This document shows positions 32,888 to 46,200 of a stretch of DNA of 64,000 nucleotides, in pieces. The DNA is from Mactromeris polynyma (taxonomy: Eukaryota; Mollusca; Bivalvia; Venerida; Mactridae), in contig JASFXZ010000053.1 of NCBI GenBank assembly GCA_032209605.1, positions 1,550,001-1,614,000 on the forward strand, in the 5' to 3' direction. The notes beneath the pieces are model-generated. The model did not search any database. It had not been told where the DNA came from and worked only from the letters and a program-made list of their open reading frames with translations. The position numbers and the translations under genes were made by a program. Numbering within the stretch: position 1 is the first letter of the stretch; every line of letters starts with the position of its first letter.

Positions 32888-33052
32888 CAGTAAAACCTCA
32901 ATTATAAGACCACCTTTAGACCCTTTCTTATTGAGTTGGTCGCAATATTGAGGTTGAATAAAGAGCAAATCAATGAAAATGGACTTGAAAATTGTGTTCT
33001 TAATGTTGAGGTGGTCTCTTTATTGAGGTGGTCTTTAGGTGAGGTTTTACTG
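32888..33052. mobile_element. pogo-like MITE, complete
   Basis: 165 bp, ends cagtaaaacctcaattataa and tttaggtgaggttttactg, TA on both sides. Confidence 0.88.
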
Positions 33053-33599
33053 TACTGGTAAAAATTGCTAACCTGTAAGTAATATTTCACATAGTAATAC
33101 ATAATGAATTAAACAGTGAAATTTCTTAAATGAACAATATGAAGGAAAGACTGGAAAGTGATACAATTACTCTTCAAATTGGAGGAACAAAGGCATTTTA
33201 TAGCTTTGCACTTTAAAAAAGTTTGAGACTTTGTAAAACATTACTAAAATACTTGTTTATACATGCATCATTTCATACGATTATATGTTTTTGTGTTGTA
33301 AAATTTGGGTGTTTCTTTGATTATGCATGCGTTGAGTATATACTCATGTTGCTCTTTATAAATTTATAAATAACTTCAAGCTTCGAGTCAATGAATAAAT
33401 TAAATGTGCATCGCATCATTACATAAATATTCATTCATCTTGATCCTTTTTGCTACAGTAGACCGTGTTTCTACAGAGTTTTATGGAAATACTTATGTCT
33501 GCATCACAGGGGTTTGTCACAAGTTGTTTCCCTTTATTTCCCATCTAGAGTTATTTCCCTTTTCATTTTTGTGTGAAGTAAAATAAATGAATTTCTCAA

Positions 33600-33930
33600 C
33601 AAACACAGGTTAATTTTTTTGGTGCAGCCATAATCAAAAGGCTTCGCTATTTGCATATCAGTGTTGTGTAAACCAATCAAATCCTACGTTAACCACTAAA
33701 CCAACTTCTCTTCAACCGAACATTATGTTTGTAATCTTGACTCAGATTGGTTAACCTTTTGATAAGGGGTACGTTACCATACCGAAATCCATTGAATTTC
33801 GATGAATTCATTGAAATTCATTTTGGATCTGGAGTGACTAGCAATCATAACATCTCGGCATTTTTTATGTCGCACAACAAATCTTAACCTTCAAATTGCG
33901 CCGTCCAACTTTTTTCAAGATATTTCTAGT
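33600..33930. repeat. dispersed repeat shared with 57500-57790
   Basis: Long alignable match by eye to 57500-57790, including atttgcatatcagtgttgtg, taaaccaatcaaatcctacg and caatcataacatctcggcat. A foldback-family fragment (33505-33590) lies immediately to the left. No coding frame. Class unknown. Confidence 0.7.
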
Positions 33931-34724
33931 TTAATGCTTTCACAATTTTAATCAAACAATTTGTTGGCATTTTTGTGCTCGTATATGGGAAGTTCTGTAT
34001 GTAGTATTCAATTGCTTTATATTAACAACAAACATGGATGCGGCTTTTTTAAGATCAACTTGATCCAGGTCAGTTGGCCCTTTGTGAACAAGAGGGGTCA
34101 GAGATCAAGTGCAGCCATTTAAGGCCTTTATCTGGTAATTGGTCATCTAGTAATATTGTTGGTCCAATTATACATAATTAGCACTATACACCAACAGGAA
34201 ACAGCTTCAGTTTTATTCAGTCACACTAAGTAGCTATACAGTATTTCTAAGGTCGGCCATTAAGTCAGGTCATGAGTTTACATACATATACATGTACAAA
34301 CAAATATATCCCTCTGTAAAATATTTGCGTTAAGGCCATCCTTAAAAATTTATTTGTTTGAAGTAATGAAAAATGTTATTTTTTCAGGTTTATCGACTGT
34401 CACCATGCCTTGAACAAAACTTGTTACAGTTATAAAGTTAAATTAATATTTTTAGTACTTTTTTAAGTAATAGTAATTACAGACAGTAAGTCAGATTCTG
34501 AAAACAACCTGTCAATAAAGGTTTCATCAAGAATCTGAATAATTTCATTCACAATTGTTATAATTTCTAATTTCATTGCCCTTAAAATCAACCAAATTCA
34601 ATGTACATTTCCACTTTTCTCTCAGGAGATACCCTAACCCCATTTTATGGGAATGGGGAGTCCCCTCTTGCCCCCACGATAAACCCTGTAGGTCATTGAA
34701 ACAAAAATACCCCCTGTGTAGCTA

Positions 34725-34865
34725 CATCATGCGCGGATCCAGAGGGGGGGACCGGGGATACGGATCCCCCTGAGATTTTGGAAAAAATCCTGTATCCAGA
34801 GGTGGTCCAAAAATTCAAAGGCCTTATACTGTAAGACCTGGACCCCCCCCCCCCCTGATGAAAAT
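34725..34865. repeat. decayed repeat with G and C homopolymer runs
   Basis: Contains ggatccagagggggggaccg and a run of about 14 C, with tacggatccccctgagattt between. It resembles the common end of an interspersed repeat. A reverse fragment (agctacgcccctg) appears near 35145. Non-coding. Confidence 0.4.
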
Positions 34866-35159
34866 GGCTGGATTAGCGCTTGTACATGTACGTAAATTAC
34901 GCAATTGCGTACACACGGTTATATAAGTAGAACAAAATAACTCAAAAAAAATGCAATAATCTACTGTTGAGTATTTGTATGGACTTTGGGGTTTTATTTT
35001 TTTTAAATATAAAACGCTTCTAAATTTACTCTATTGTTTGTGAAAACATCTCCAGACTGCACCGCATGCTAGAAATCAATGTTTTCTTCGGGGTATCGTG
35101 CCCCTGGAAGCCTTGATTGCTTGCATACACAGTCTACCAGCCCTAGCTACGCCCCTGAC

Positions 35160-36650
35160 CTGTGAATTCCAGGTCACTTCGCTACAAAAACCCATCTTGG
35201 TTTCTGACAAGTCAAATTATAGGAACAAAAATCAATACAGATTTTATACGAGTTCGTCAGTTATACATGTATGTAGTTTGAGAATCAATTTGTTCATAAA
35301 GACAAACAGAAAGTATTGATGTCTCCAGAAACGATGTATAGATCTCTCCATTACAATATAATCTAGAGCAAACTATATACGGTCACCTTAAACATGGAAG
35401 ATGAAAGAGTTCAATAAAAACCAAACAATAAAACTGACAATTAATTTATAATTTCAATAATTACTGCAGACGTAAACTAGTTTGCCTGGGTAGCAATGTT
35501 TGAACGTATATAATTAACTAAAATCGATATCGGTAATTGAAATTTCTTGCAAACGCACGCAACCCGGTTGGTAGACATCGTTTTGAAACACTTGTAAAAA
35601 CTATAATGATGAATTAGAGAGCTTTAATATTCGCATACCTTAAATGTTTGACTTGTATAATAATCAATGAATTTCACAATCCACGTGTCTGCATGCAACT
35701 AGTTGTATAGGATGAATTTCCAAATCGCGATTCTAGACCAACAACATGATTTTGAACATAATTATACATCAATACCATACAGTCAGACACATATCTAAAT
35801 ACAATTGGTTGCAATCGATGTATAGGCCTAGTATTAGGGGGGGGGGGGGGGGGGGTAATATGCCCAATAATAATTGTAGCTAGATCGTCAGAGATGCGTT
35901 ATGATGTATATGTTCCGGTAAATATGCTTACAATAACATCAAACACATACATTAAATATCTTATTGCAGTTTTTCGATTTTACAAAAAGATGTGTAGGCC
36001 TACACGGCGTATAGGAATCTACACCCCTGAGGGTAACAACTGGGTAGTCTCATAACGTAATTAAACGCTTACTTATTATACACCGCATGTGTAATATGCA
36101 GAATTATTACCTTGTTTTGATGCCACAATTAAACGAACAATTACGTTAAGGTAGTATCTATGATTTAACTTTTTATGACATGGTATATAATTGCTGAAAT
36201 CACTATTCATTCATTGATAAATAAAACAAATTCACGCTATTTTCACTTCAATTTAAACATGCCAAGACTTATGTACAAACTTCATTTCATAGTAAACGTA
36301 AATAAAGCAACTTAGTACATGTATACACTATTTGTCAACAAAATAAACATAATTTATGTACCTTTTAAGACATGTGTCTGCATAGTCCGCTTAATACGTG
36401 TACATATAATAAATGAAATAAAACACAATCTGCGACGTATCTTACACATTCGTAGCTTTAACTGGTTTAATGTTTACCCTGAAGGTAATTTTTATGTCTA
36501 TATTTAGACCATCTGTGTGGAATTCACGCCTCAGTAATGTCCCTTTGATCTTAAACTTTGTATTGGGACAGCATCCATGGGCGGTTAAGAAGATGTGTAC
36601 CCGGCGCGTGTCACCCCCTGACCTCTGAATAGACTTCACGAAAGTAAAGG
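35160..36650. other. intergenic, nothing recognised except a G run
   Basis: AT-rich, no supported gene. A run of about 18 G at about 35836-35855 is the only conspicuous feature. Confidence 0.4.
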
Positions 36651-36654
36651 TATA

Positions 36655-37398
36655 CAGTAGAACCTCGATAATGCGACCACCATTTGGACACTTGAAAACA
36701 GGTCATAATATTGAGGTGGTCCTAATATTGAGTTTTATAAATAGCAAAACAATGAAAATGGACTTGAAAATTGTGTTCTTAGTATTGAGGTGGTCTAACT
36801 ATTGAGGTGGTCTTTAAGTGATGTTCTTAATATTGAGCTGGTCTAATAATTGAGGTGGTCTTTAAGTGATGTTCTTAATATTGAGGTGGTCTAATTATTG
36901 AGGTGGTCTTTAAGTGATGTTCTTAATATTGAGGTGGTCTAATTATTGAGGTGGTCTTTAAGTGATGTTCTTAATATTGAGGTGGTCTAATTATTGAGGT
37001 GGTCTTTAAGTGATGTTCTTAATATTGAGGTGGTCTAATAATTGAGGTGGTCTAATTATTGAGGTGGTCTTTAAGTGATGTTCTTAATATTGAGGTGGTC
37101 TAATAATTGAGGTGGTCTAATTATTGAGGTGGTCTTTAAGTGATGTTCTTAATATTGAGGTGGTCTTAAATGATTGAGGTGGTCTTTAAGTGATGTTCTT
37201 AATATTGAGGTGGTCTAATGATTGAGGTGGTCTTTAAGTGATGTTCTTAATATTGAGGTGGTCTAATGATTGAGGTGGTCTTTAAGTGATGTTCTTAATA
37301 TTGAGATGGTCTTAAATGATTGAGGTGGTCTTTAAGTGATGTTATTAATATTGAGGTGGTGTAATTATTGAGGTGGTCTTTAAGTGAGGTTTTACAGT
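36655..37398. mobile_element. pogo-like MITE with internally expanded 48-bp array
   Basis: Starts cagtagaacctcgataatgc after TA and ends gtgaggttttacagt. The usual internal sequence runs to about 36800; the segment gatgttcttaatattgaggt + ggtctaattattgaggtggt + ctttaagt (48 bp) is then repeated about 11 times, some units carrying an extra 'aattgaggtggtct' block. Normal members are about 165-240 bp, so this copy has grown to about 744 bp by tandem amplification of its right inner segment. Confidence 0.88.
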
Positions 37399-37649
37399 GT
37401 AATGTGTTTTTTTGTCACACTCGCCAACAATTCTTGTATGGTATTTTAGCGTCAAATATTGAACAGTGCATGATATTGGGTAAGAATTCCACTCGTACAT
37501 TCATGATAAATTAAGACAAGACTAATCATTTTGTTACATACAGTTTTTCGATATAAATATATAAGATCAAAATACTTCTACAGTAAACAGGTGTTGAATG
37601 TGTTTAAATTTCAAGATAATTCAAAATATGGAAAAGTGTTGCTTAGCGT

Positions 37650-37897
37650 GGACAGGCCCCCTATTTAAAGAGCCCGAGCCATATCTGACTTACGAGACAC
37701 CAACAGTCTGAGCACATTTACTTCCCGACTCCTATCCTTTAATGCCAGGCACCAGGCAGGTAGACACACGATAACCATTATTTAACTAGCTGGTGGCTCA
37801 CGAAACGGCCATATCAAAACGGACCCATACTGGGATTCGAGCCTTCGCCCTCCTGCTCTCAATGCAGATGCATTAACGACTTGGCCACGGGAGACGG
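37650..37897 (-). mobile_element. tRNA-derived SINE, family 2
   Basis: On the minus strand the head is gtctcccgtggccaagtcgt, with gggcgaaggctcgaatccca (B-box-like). The body (ggttatcgtgtgtctacctg) ends before gctctttaaatagggggcct. The layout fits a Leu/Ser-like tRNA-derived SINE. Confidence 0.7.
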
Positions 37898-37899
37898 TG

Positions 37900-38940
37900 A
37901 TAGAACAATAGAGTCACGACAGCATTTATGATAATATCATTATTAAATAACTTACAATTTTAGTGTTCACAAACGTCCAATCCTTCCACGTCTCACAAAC
38001 TAAACTCTGTACATGTACAATGTATTTGAAATATCCTGTCTTGTTCATTTGCGATACACACGCTTATACAGAAGAAATGAACAAAATCACCATTTTCAAA
38101 CAAAAATGGAAGTTATTTTAAAAGCCAAAACACAATAATACTTCAAAGTATTCTACTAATAGAATTTGATATTTTTGTTTGAAACATCATTGTAGCCTTG
38201 TCAAAATCGACGAAAGTGAGTTTTCAGTCTTTTTTGTACATCTATAGGCATAAAAGTAAACAACTTGGAACATGTTCAGGGATGATTTTTTTTAGCACAA
38301 ACATGATTTAAATCAATAGAATAATCGCATTTAGTTACATTTTCGTCGAAAATGTATGCACAATAAGTAGTTTGAAACCCATTACGGTTGATTTTATTCC
38401 ATAAAAGTTCAACTTTGTAATGTTTGGACATTACTCTAACAATAACTGCTCCTCTCAATAAAATAGAGAAGTCGACCAATAAGACAAAGAATGTATTCGA
38501 AACGCGCGCGAAACACCTCAGTCTGTTTAAATACAACACAAAAGAACGTAAATGCTAAACCAGCCGCCCACGTATATTAATTACCCCCTTACATGTCACA
38601 TGTAAGCCACCGTAAGTTATCTACCAATTAACTTTTACCTCGACATTCATTAATAACAGAAACACAGCCTTTGGTGACATCTATTTGACAAAAATGACGT
38701 TTCGGGCAAATACTACATCCTCCCGACACATGTTTACTGTACTTCAAATGTTAAAGTTTACTCAATATTTTTACAATGACGGAAATTATCCACGTCTTCG
38801 GAAAATCAAATTAAGACACAAAGCGGTTATTAATCCAACTTAATTTATCAAAGCTTAGTTTAAACGTATTTCTATTACACCTGTTGTTGTAAAATAAGTA
38901 TACATTTTATACCAATAATTAACAGTTCTACCACTTCCTC
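37900..38940. other. intergenic, nothing recognised
   Basis: No supported gene or repeat. An 87-codon minus frame at 38276-38539 shows no domain and is not called. Confidence 0.4.
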
Positions 38941-38944
38941 GTTT

Positions 38945-39045
38945 TCATTGTGAAGTTCGCGGTTCAAAACCGCTCGAGGCGGAATTTGAACACACGACCA
39001 TCGGATCGGAGTCAGTCACACTACCTCCGACCACTACGCTTCCCT
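38945..39045 (-). mobile_element. SINE fragment, family 1-like
   Basis: Minus strand ggaagcgtagtggtcggagg followed by a tgactccgatccgatggtcg-like block and ttcaaattccgcctcgagcg. The body is missing. Confidence 0.55.
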
Positions 39046-39299
39046 TTCATTATTTTCTTCCTTCATGGTTAGGATATATTTTCCGCATACAGCAAAACGT
39101 ACTATAATAATTATATTTTAGGAATAAAATTGCCTCTGATACAGAAAATGCAAGCAAGTTTAGCTGGAACATTAACCCGACAATATTCCCAGTGATTCGC
39201 TAGACATTCCAAAATATGGTTCTCTAGTCAATGGTGTGATACCGAGAACCCGGGTAAGCTCACTGTTCCAGAATGGACACTTCCGAAATGCAGTTTTGT

Positions 39300-39515
39300 C
39301 CATCAATTCAGTTCACAATACCCCAAAAGTCGACCGAAACCGCCCCCTGTTTGTCCTCATTAATTCTCCTCACTTGTCACTTATGGCCGGCCAGGCCATT
39401 CCCCTTGCACCCCCTCAAATGTCTGATGTTTTATGAACTGTTGTTTTCCTGGAGGTCAGTGTGGAGAGGCATTGTTTTATGAATGTGGCGTTCCCTGTTG
39501 CAACGTATTCGCTCA
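39300..39515 (-). repeat. dispersed repeat, 'cacaagacaatgcctcccc' family, reverse copy
   Basis: Carries gtggagaggcattgttttat and gtggcgttccctgttgcaac, the reverse of the family at 4825, with ccccttgcaccccctcaaat to the left. Short plus-strand frames here are not genes. Confidence 0.6.
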
Positions 39516-39750
39516 TTCAAAACAAAGGTAGACTTCCATGTCGGTGTTTTACTCTGAACATGTTAAACAACCAAGGCCGGCTACTCATGAAATCCTCCAC
39601 AAATCAAAAAATAGCTATCATGAGTTATCGACTTCTGGTAGGGATTATAAATTAATGTATAAAACAAATTCGACCATGTGGTTAATTGATTGTTTAAAAT
39701 ACCATATATGGAATATATGTTTGTGATGATTTTGATTGTACTGACAACTA

Positions 39751-39862
39751 CAGTAAAACCTCACTTAAAGACCACCTCAATAATAAAACCATCTCAAATT
39801 AAGAACATAATTTTCAAGTATTTCACTGTTTTGCTCTTCGTTCAACCTCAATATTAAGATAG
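39751..39862. mobile_element. pogo-like MITE, right end lost
   Basis: Left end cagtaaaacctcacttaaag after TA, internal tgttttgctcttcgttcaac, truncated after caatattaag. It abuts an inverted-repeat segment (about 39895-40065) in which caaactattttaatgttcta and its complement tagaacattaaaatagtttg face each other. Confidence 0.75.
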
Positions 39863-40544
39863 CTTGCTAGAGAGCATTGCGTCTCGTACACATGTACTTG
39901 CAACAAACTATTTTAATGTTCTATATGGCCGATTTTCTATAATATGCTTTGTACTTGAAACAAGCTATTGTAATGTTCTATATGGCCGATTTACTACCAC
40001 AAGAATTATAATACATGTAGTAAATAGGACATATAGAACATTAAAATAGTTTGTTTCAAGTACACGTGGTCTACTTTAAGTATGTCTACTACACTCATGG
40101 CATCATATTTTACGACACTTCAGTATTAGCTGTAGATGCAGACATGATGATAAAAGCTAGAAATAGTGATGTCCCTATAAACGCTAGTTTCAATATGTCG
40201 TATACTAATTAATATATTTCGAAATACAAATATAGAAAGACGCAAAGACAAAAGGTAGAATTTAAAACTGAAAGGTAGTAGAAGGGGAAACACAGGTCCA
40301 TACAAAAAGGTCCATACACAAATTCGAGATGAAGATAAAGTTAGCAACATAAAGGCTTTAGAACTGTCAGTATGTAATTTGGGGTCTCAAACCAGCTTGT
40401 CAAAATGGTAACTCTGCACTTAACCGATAGATAGCCAAGATTCCCCACATTTACTCGAGTTTATTATTGCAGATATCGTCTTAATTATTGATGAACACCA
40501 CGTATGATATCAATTTGTTCAAGATATGGCAAGATCACAGGAGA

Positions 40545-41500
40545 TTTCCAAGAGTTCTCTCCCTTTATCCTTTCTATTGTGTATGAATGTAATAGTACTA
40601 TATATACATATATTTAGATAGATAGATAGATAATTTATTGTAAATTCAGTAAGCCAAAGGCCCATGTGAACATAAATACATGTACATACAATTTCACATT
40701 ACAGACGTAACAAGTGGCAACTAGTCAATATCAAGAAAACGTATACATGTATCTTAATGTAAGAAATAAGTGAAACGAAAGTTACATGTTTTAGATATTG
40801 AGTCATTGTAAGTCACATTCAAGAAAACGAGAAGACGAGAAAAAAGAAGAAAGCGAAATCGTTTGACGGGGGGCGGGGAAGGTGTGCAATATATAGTGAT
40901 TTGCTTGATATAACATTTTGTAGGAACAAATGAAATGAGACAAACAGCAATTTGTAAACATAGAAAATAAACACACATCGTTTACATAACAACACAAAAC
41001 ATATATATTTACATTTGCTAGTTATATAATAACTACATTTCACACTGAAATTAGGTCAGTGAATTACGTAATTAAAAAGCTTTGAATATATATGCGCTCA
41101 GGCCATTTATTAAAAACTCGTTTTTGCTTTCAAATAATTCTTTAAGCTTAAACATATTAGGATGTGACCAGTAATATTTTTTATGTATTTTATGCGTAGA
41201 TCAATATATAAAGAACATTCTAAAATAAAGTGATACTCGTCTTCAATTTTGTTGCAGATTAAACATTTTCTATCATCTATTGGGATACTTCTAGGTTTAT
41301 GCCATCTACTGAACTCTATTTTTGAATTATGCGATGATACTATTAATCTTGTCATCGCGATCCTAAATTTACTAATATTAATAGATTTCAGATAAAATTG
41401 ATACTCAAAATTATTAGCAGATTTAAAGATAAAGATATATACTATAGAAGGGATAATGGGAGGTAATTCTAAAAGTGATAAAGGGAGAGAACTCGTGATC
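40545..41500. mobile_element. foldback element split by a LINE fragment
   Basis: Left arm ccaagagttctctcccttta at about 40550 and right arm taaagggagagaactcgtga at about 41478 belong to the hairpin family at 23978. They are separated by about 850 bp of LINE 3' end (see 40614-41440) instead of the usual short loop. The order of events is therefore foldback element first, LINE second. Confidence 0.7.
40614..41440 (-). mobile_element. LINE 3' fragment with TCTA-type tail
   Basis: Minus-strand relic of a non-LTR retrotransposon. About 41110-41430 encodes a C-terminal ORF2-like segment with KCLICNKIEDEYHFILEC (C-x2-C-x8-H-x4-C), a cysteine/histidine motif seen after the reverse transcriptase of many LINEs. 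The frame breaks near the end. About 480 bp of 3' UTR-like sequence ends in a tatctatctatctaaa microsatellite tail at 40614-40635. The 5' part is absent, so it was dead on arrival. It is a different family from the 58473 element. Confidence 0.7.
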
Positions 41501-41964
41501 AAGACTACATTGATCGAGGTTCACAACGATAGAAGACAGGATAAGAATATTTTAAAGCATCCACAGAGTTATTATTGTAAAACCAAACTGAGAAAAGAGT
41601 AAATAATGATCAGAGTAAAAATGCAAAATATAAATTAACATTTTGTAAGCATGTAAAAGAAACTTCGAAACATTAAGTTTGATCGATATATTGAGCGTGA
41701 GACACTTTTTGTGTCAATTCGAATTATTGAAGATCATGTATATTATATTGAATATTAATATAATTTTATTATATTAATTCAGTGTCTTGTCGTTTCTTTC
41801 TGGGTTCTTTTCTAAAACAACAAATAAGCTTTAGAATAATTGTCATTCTTAGTCAAAATGTCGAATTATCTCCTTAGACTGTGTTTGATATATCCATAAA
41901 AGCGTACTCACCACCGTTGTGTCACAATAAGGAGCAGCAGATCTTCACATCAGTACATAAATAC

Positions 41965-42225
41965 ATATGAAATTTTATTTCGAATAATACATGGTTTCGA
42001 ATAATCCATTTACAATCGACATGCGTAAGAAGATAAATCGGGACCTGATATTGATTTCGAATCATACCGAGGATTCGTAAATTTTATTTCGAATAATGCA
42101 TGATTTCGAATAGCCCATTTCAATTCGACGCGCATAAGAAGATACATCGGGACCTAACATTTATTTCGGATGATACCGAGTATTCGGACAAAGGTTGTCG
42201 AATAAGCGAGGTCCGACTGTATATG
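41965..42225. mobile_element. pogo/Tigger-type MITE relics, two adjacent segments
   Basis: Two related segments, each with attttatttcgaataatac(g)atg..tttcgaat, aagaagataaatcgggacct and a gattcg/attcgg box. The second ends gtcgaataagcgaggtccga + ctgta. Same family as 6775 and 47575. Confidence 0.55.
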
Positions 42226-42887
42226 TACTTAGAAGTCCAAAGCATGCACGTACTCTGCATAATATTTAATACATGTCGAACAAACCATGCTGCTTATAAC
42301 TATAACTGGTACAATGGAATCAAAGTCGAATTACTGCTGGTAACAATTCGTTGAAGTATAACTCAATATATAACATTGTTGTACACGTGTATAGTTAGTC
42401 GTACATCTCGTCTGAATGACCTTGGTACACTTAAAAGGAGTAATAACCTTCAGTATAAGATGATATTTTTTTCTCTACATAATAATACGAAACTGTTGCC
42501 TAATTATGTACTCAATGTGAACACATTTTAAGATTGCTTATTTGCCTGACTTCATTACCGTTTCCGTTACCACTTAGGTGTCTCAATGTTCCTTACGTTA
42601 TGCCACGTCAAGCAATATTTGATTCTTTTCATTTTGACCTAGATTGAGACTGACTGCGAGTCTTAGTTAAAATGGTTTCAATGGATTCTGGACTACGAGA
42701 CATTTCCTAAAATAATTACATTTATTATATTGTTTAAAAATCATTAATGTTTTCTGGAGTACTGCTTGGAACGTGTGTGGCGTAAATGAGAACCTTGGTA
42801 TGTATATTGTTCTAAATAGGTTTATAATACAGTAACAGTAGACTCTTTGACATAATATATCATCGTTTATCATATTTACTAAACTCA

Positions 42888-42985
42888 ATGTCGCCGTGGC
42901 CAAGCGGGTTCGATCCCAGCCAGGACTAATAGAATTCACGGTATAATTAAGCGTATTTGTGCCGTGTGGTGGCCGTAAAAAGTCT
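42888..42985 (+). mobile_element. SINE fragment
   Basis: gtcgccgtggccaagcgggttcgatcccag resembles a tRNA-derived SINE head that has lost its middle, followed by a gccgtgtggtggccgtaa body. A second degenerate tRNA-like stretch (gtagcactgatacattgcaa ... gtaagttcgatctcagg) lies at about 43090-43160. Confidence 0.45.
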
Positions 42986-43263
42986 ACCATTGTATATAAT
43001 ACGTATTGTTATCAATATTTATTCGTCATCGGCGTGATATACTGACGCTCAAGTTATCAACCTTTCGGCGATAGTTGCAATAGCTATGTGGGTAGCACTG
43101 ATACATTGCAACTGCAAGGCGCTGTCGCCGTAACTGTGTAAGTTCGATCTCAGGTCAGATCCAAAGAAATGCTATACGTCTCCATGTTTTGTACTGTTAC
43201 AAAGTTTACAATTTTATTGACTACCATATATTACGAATATTTTTGCAGTTGATATGCCCTAGG

Positions 43264-46200
43264 ATGAAATACAAGTCTCGTGTGGCAGTTAGTGTCCTTG
43301 GAGTGGCGATATTGCTGGTGGCAGGGGTTATATTACTGGATGTATCATCTGGCAATATTCGTTACACTGAGGGAGGTAGATTAGGTTCACCTCAAAAGGA
43401 CACACACGATTTGGTCAAGGTAAGTGTAAGGTTTCTGTAATTATATAAACGCATGTGGTATCAGATTTATATGCTGAATATTACATTAATATTGCTTGTC
43501 CAATCAGGAATTACCAAGGGCTCTAGAAATCCAGTAGCCTGACTTCCCGGACAAGTCTAATTGCCGATATGGGCAATCAACAGTTGAATTGGACTTAGTC
43601 CGGGACAAGTCTGTTATGCACGCCTACTTAACTGTTAATCCGTACCCTAGTCCATGCTTGTACAACTAGCCTCCCATGACGGACAAGTCAAAATTAACAT
43701 GTACACTAGTCCGAGAGAACTGTATTTAAAGATACATTTTAGGGCCCCGACCCAGTACCTTGGTTTATAACCGATACTCATGACTATGAACTCTTATGTC
43801 AACTTTTACACTACTGAATCTGACTGTGGTGAATTGAGTGAGTGAAATGGATTACGAATCTCACTTGGTGCTGAGTTTTCGTCTTGAGTGGCTTTCATGG
43901 TGATTTGATTGTAAATCTTAGATTGAGTGTAAGTTATACGTGTATAATGGTTATATCCCTCAAATCTCAGATTCACACACAAATCTGAAAGGAAATAAAC
44001 ACAAAGAATTCTCAGTAACCAGTAAGCATTGCTGTTTTCATAGGAGACTCAAATCTCTTAACAGAGCAAATTTTCTTCAAGTGATGAGGTTATACTCCTG
44101 AACCCAAGTCTACAAGGCTACGATATTTATATTGAGAGTAACTTAATAATCGCTGTGGTTGTCGGCCACGTTAATGCGTCTTTGATATGTTCAACTTGAT
44201 GAAAACTGTCGACGTGAGAAATAAAGTAAGGGCTCTATAATTCAGACTTCGATCAAATGACGCGTTTTCATTCGTTGGTCCGAGTGTTCTCGATAATATT
44301 ATCCTTTATACTACGACTACCGAACGATACACAGGTCTTCGCACAAACAGCAGGACACGTCCATGGACCGGTGAATACTTAATTACCATTATACGAATGG
44401 TACTAATGTTAAAGCTGTTCATAATCCTATTGAACTATTCCCCAATGACATGATTTTAAGCTATTTGTGGACCTATCAATACATTATGTGATATGTGTCC
44501 GTTGATAATGGATATATGTTTTGATAATAAAAGCCGAAGATTTAGTGTCCTTTACAAGTGCGAAGGCATACTGTAAGGGTAAGCATTGTTGCGTTACAAA
44601 CTATTCCTTTAAAGAACATTTACTTGTCAAATGAATATCAAGTGAAAAGAGCTGTATAGTCAGTTTACATGAAATGGACACCTCCTAGTGTTTCCGCCTG
44701 AATCACGTTATCGTTAGGGACTTGTGGTAAATCGTGCATGCAGGCAATGTGTGTATGCAAACATTCCCGAAATAAGATATACAGTAAAACCTCGATAATA
44801 AGACCACCCTTGGGACCCTTGAAAACTGGTCTTAATATTGACGTGGTCTTAATATTGAGGTTGAATAAAGAGCGGAACAGTCAAAATGGACTTGAAAATT
44901 TTGATCTTAATATTGAGGTTGAACAAGAAGCAAAACAGTGACAATTGGACTTGAAGAGTGTGCTCATGATAGTGAGGAGGTCTTATTATTGAGGTGGTCT
45001 ATAAATCTGGTTTTACTGTACAATTGCTTATTTCTATGTTTTTCTGTCACATTTAATCAGGATCACATAGAAATACGAGATGCAAAAGATGAACCCAATA
45101 TGAATGTGGAGAGTGAGGTAATAGTGTCCGCGCAAACCAAGAAGCCTGATACTAAAACAAGAGCAGACAGGGTTGAAAAGTTGGACGTTGCTATAGAAAT
45201 GTCTAATGCTAATAAGACGCTGGCGGAAAAACCGAAGTTCCACAAAACAGTGATGTACAATGAAGATGTAGAAAGGTAACCATACATGTACTTCTAAAAC
45301 TTTTATTTTGTCTATGGTAGATATAAAAAGTGCCATGATGATTCTGTATCGCTCGGCTGACCGATACAGATAGGATGCATTTGTGATCTATATATTAGAC
45401 TCTGCTTCTCATTCGTTTGTCGATCAAAACTATTCTTACACTCTCGGTAGAAATGATAAATTTGTACCAAAGCACCAATTACAAAATCCCCTAAATTAAA
45501 TTTAACCTTACAAAAATTACCTTAAAATCTGCGACCAACTTTTTACGGAAAGCTCTCGTGACCTAGTCCTTGTATATCTTTTATTACAACTATTAGCCAC
45601 GTAAAGCGGTTGTGTAAATAGTGAAAGTAAGTTCGATCAAGTTAGGACTGCATAGTAAACCAATTGGCAATAAGGGTCAGCTGTGGCAGTTTAAATTCAA
45701 CTTCCTTATGTACAAATTATTTAAGTACTTGCATTAGTGCTGTGGAAAAGTAAATAAACTCAGTCAAACATTATATGAATATATTGCAGGTTACTGAATC
45801 AAATAGAGGCGATTAGTGGGTTCGGATTTGAACGTGACTTTATACGCGGTACACCGTTTAAAGATTTGGCTTTGCAACTTGGAAAGAAAAACCGAGAAAA
45901 GTCGAAACACCTCTTGCAATGGGATACACATGAATTAAGGTATGCGTCTACCCAACAACGGAGGTGGCTTACTTTCATCCTTACCCTATTTTTCTTATAA
46001 TTGATTCAAGTTTCATATCAGAGAATTATTTTACACACTCATAACAATATACTGTCCACGAGATGCTCACATATGGAGTCAAATTATGAATGCAACAGTT
46101 TGTTGACGCAGATACTATAACTGTTACACTGCGACGTGTGGTCGGAAAATGTCCAGTAATGAAAGTTGATATTTTTCGCTCATTATTGTCAAAAAATGTA

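Noticed and set aside
41110..41502. 130-codon minus frame as a host gene
   Set aside because: Carries a LINE C-terminal Cys/His motif and runs into a hairpin element; it is a retrotransposon relic.
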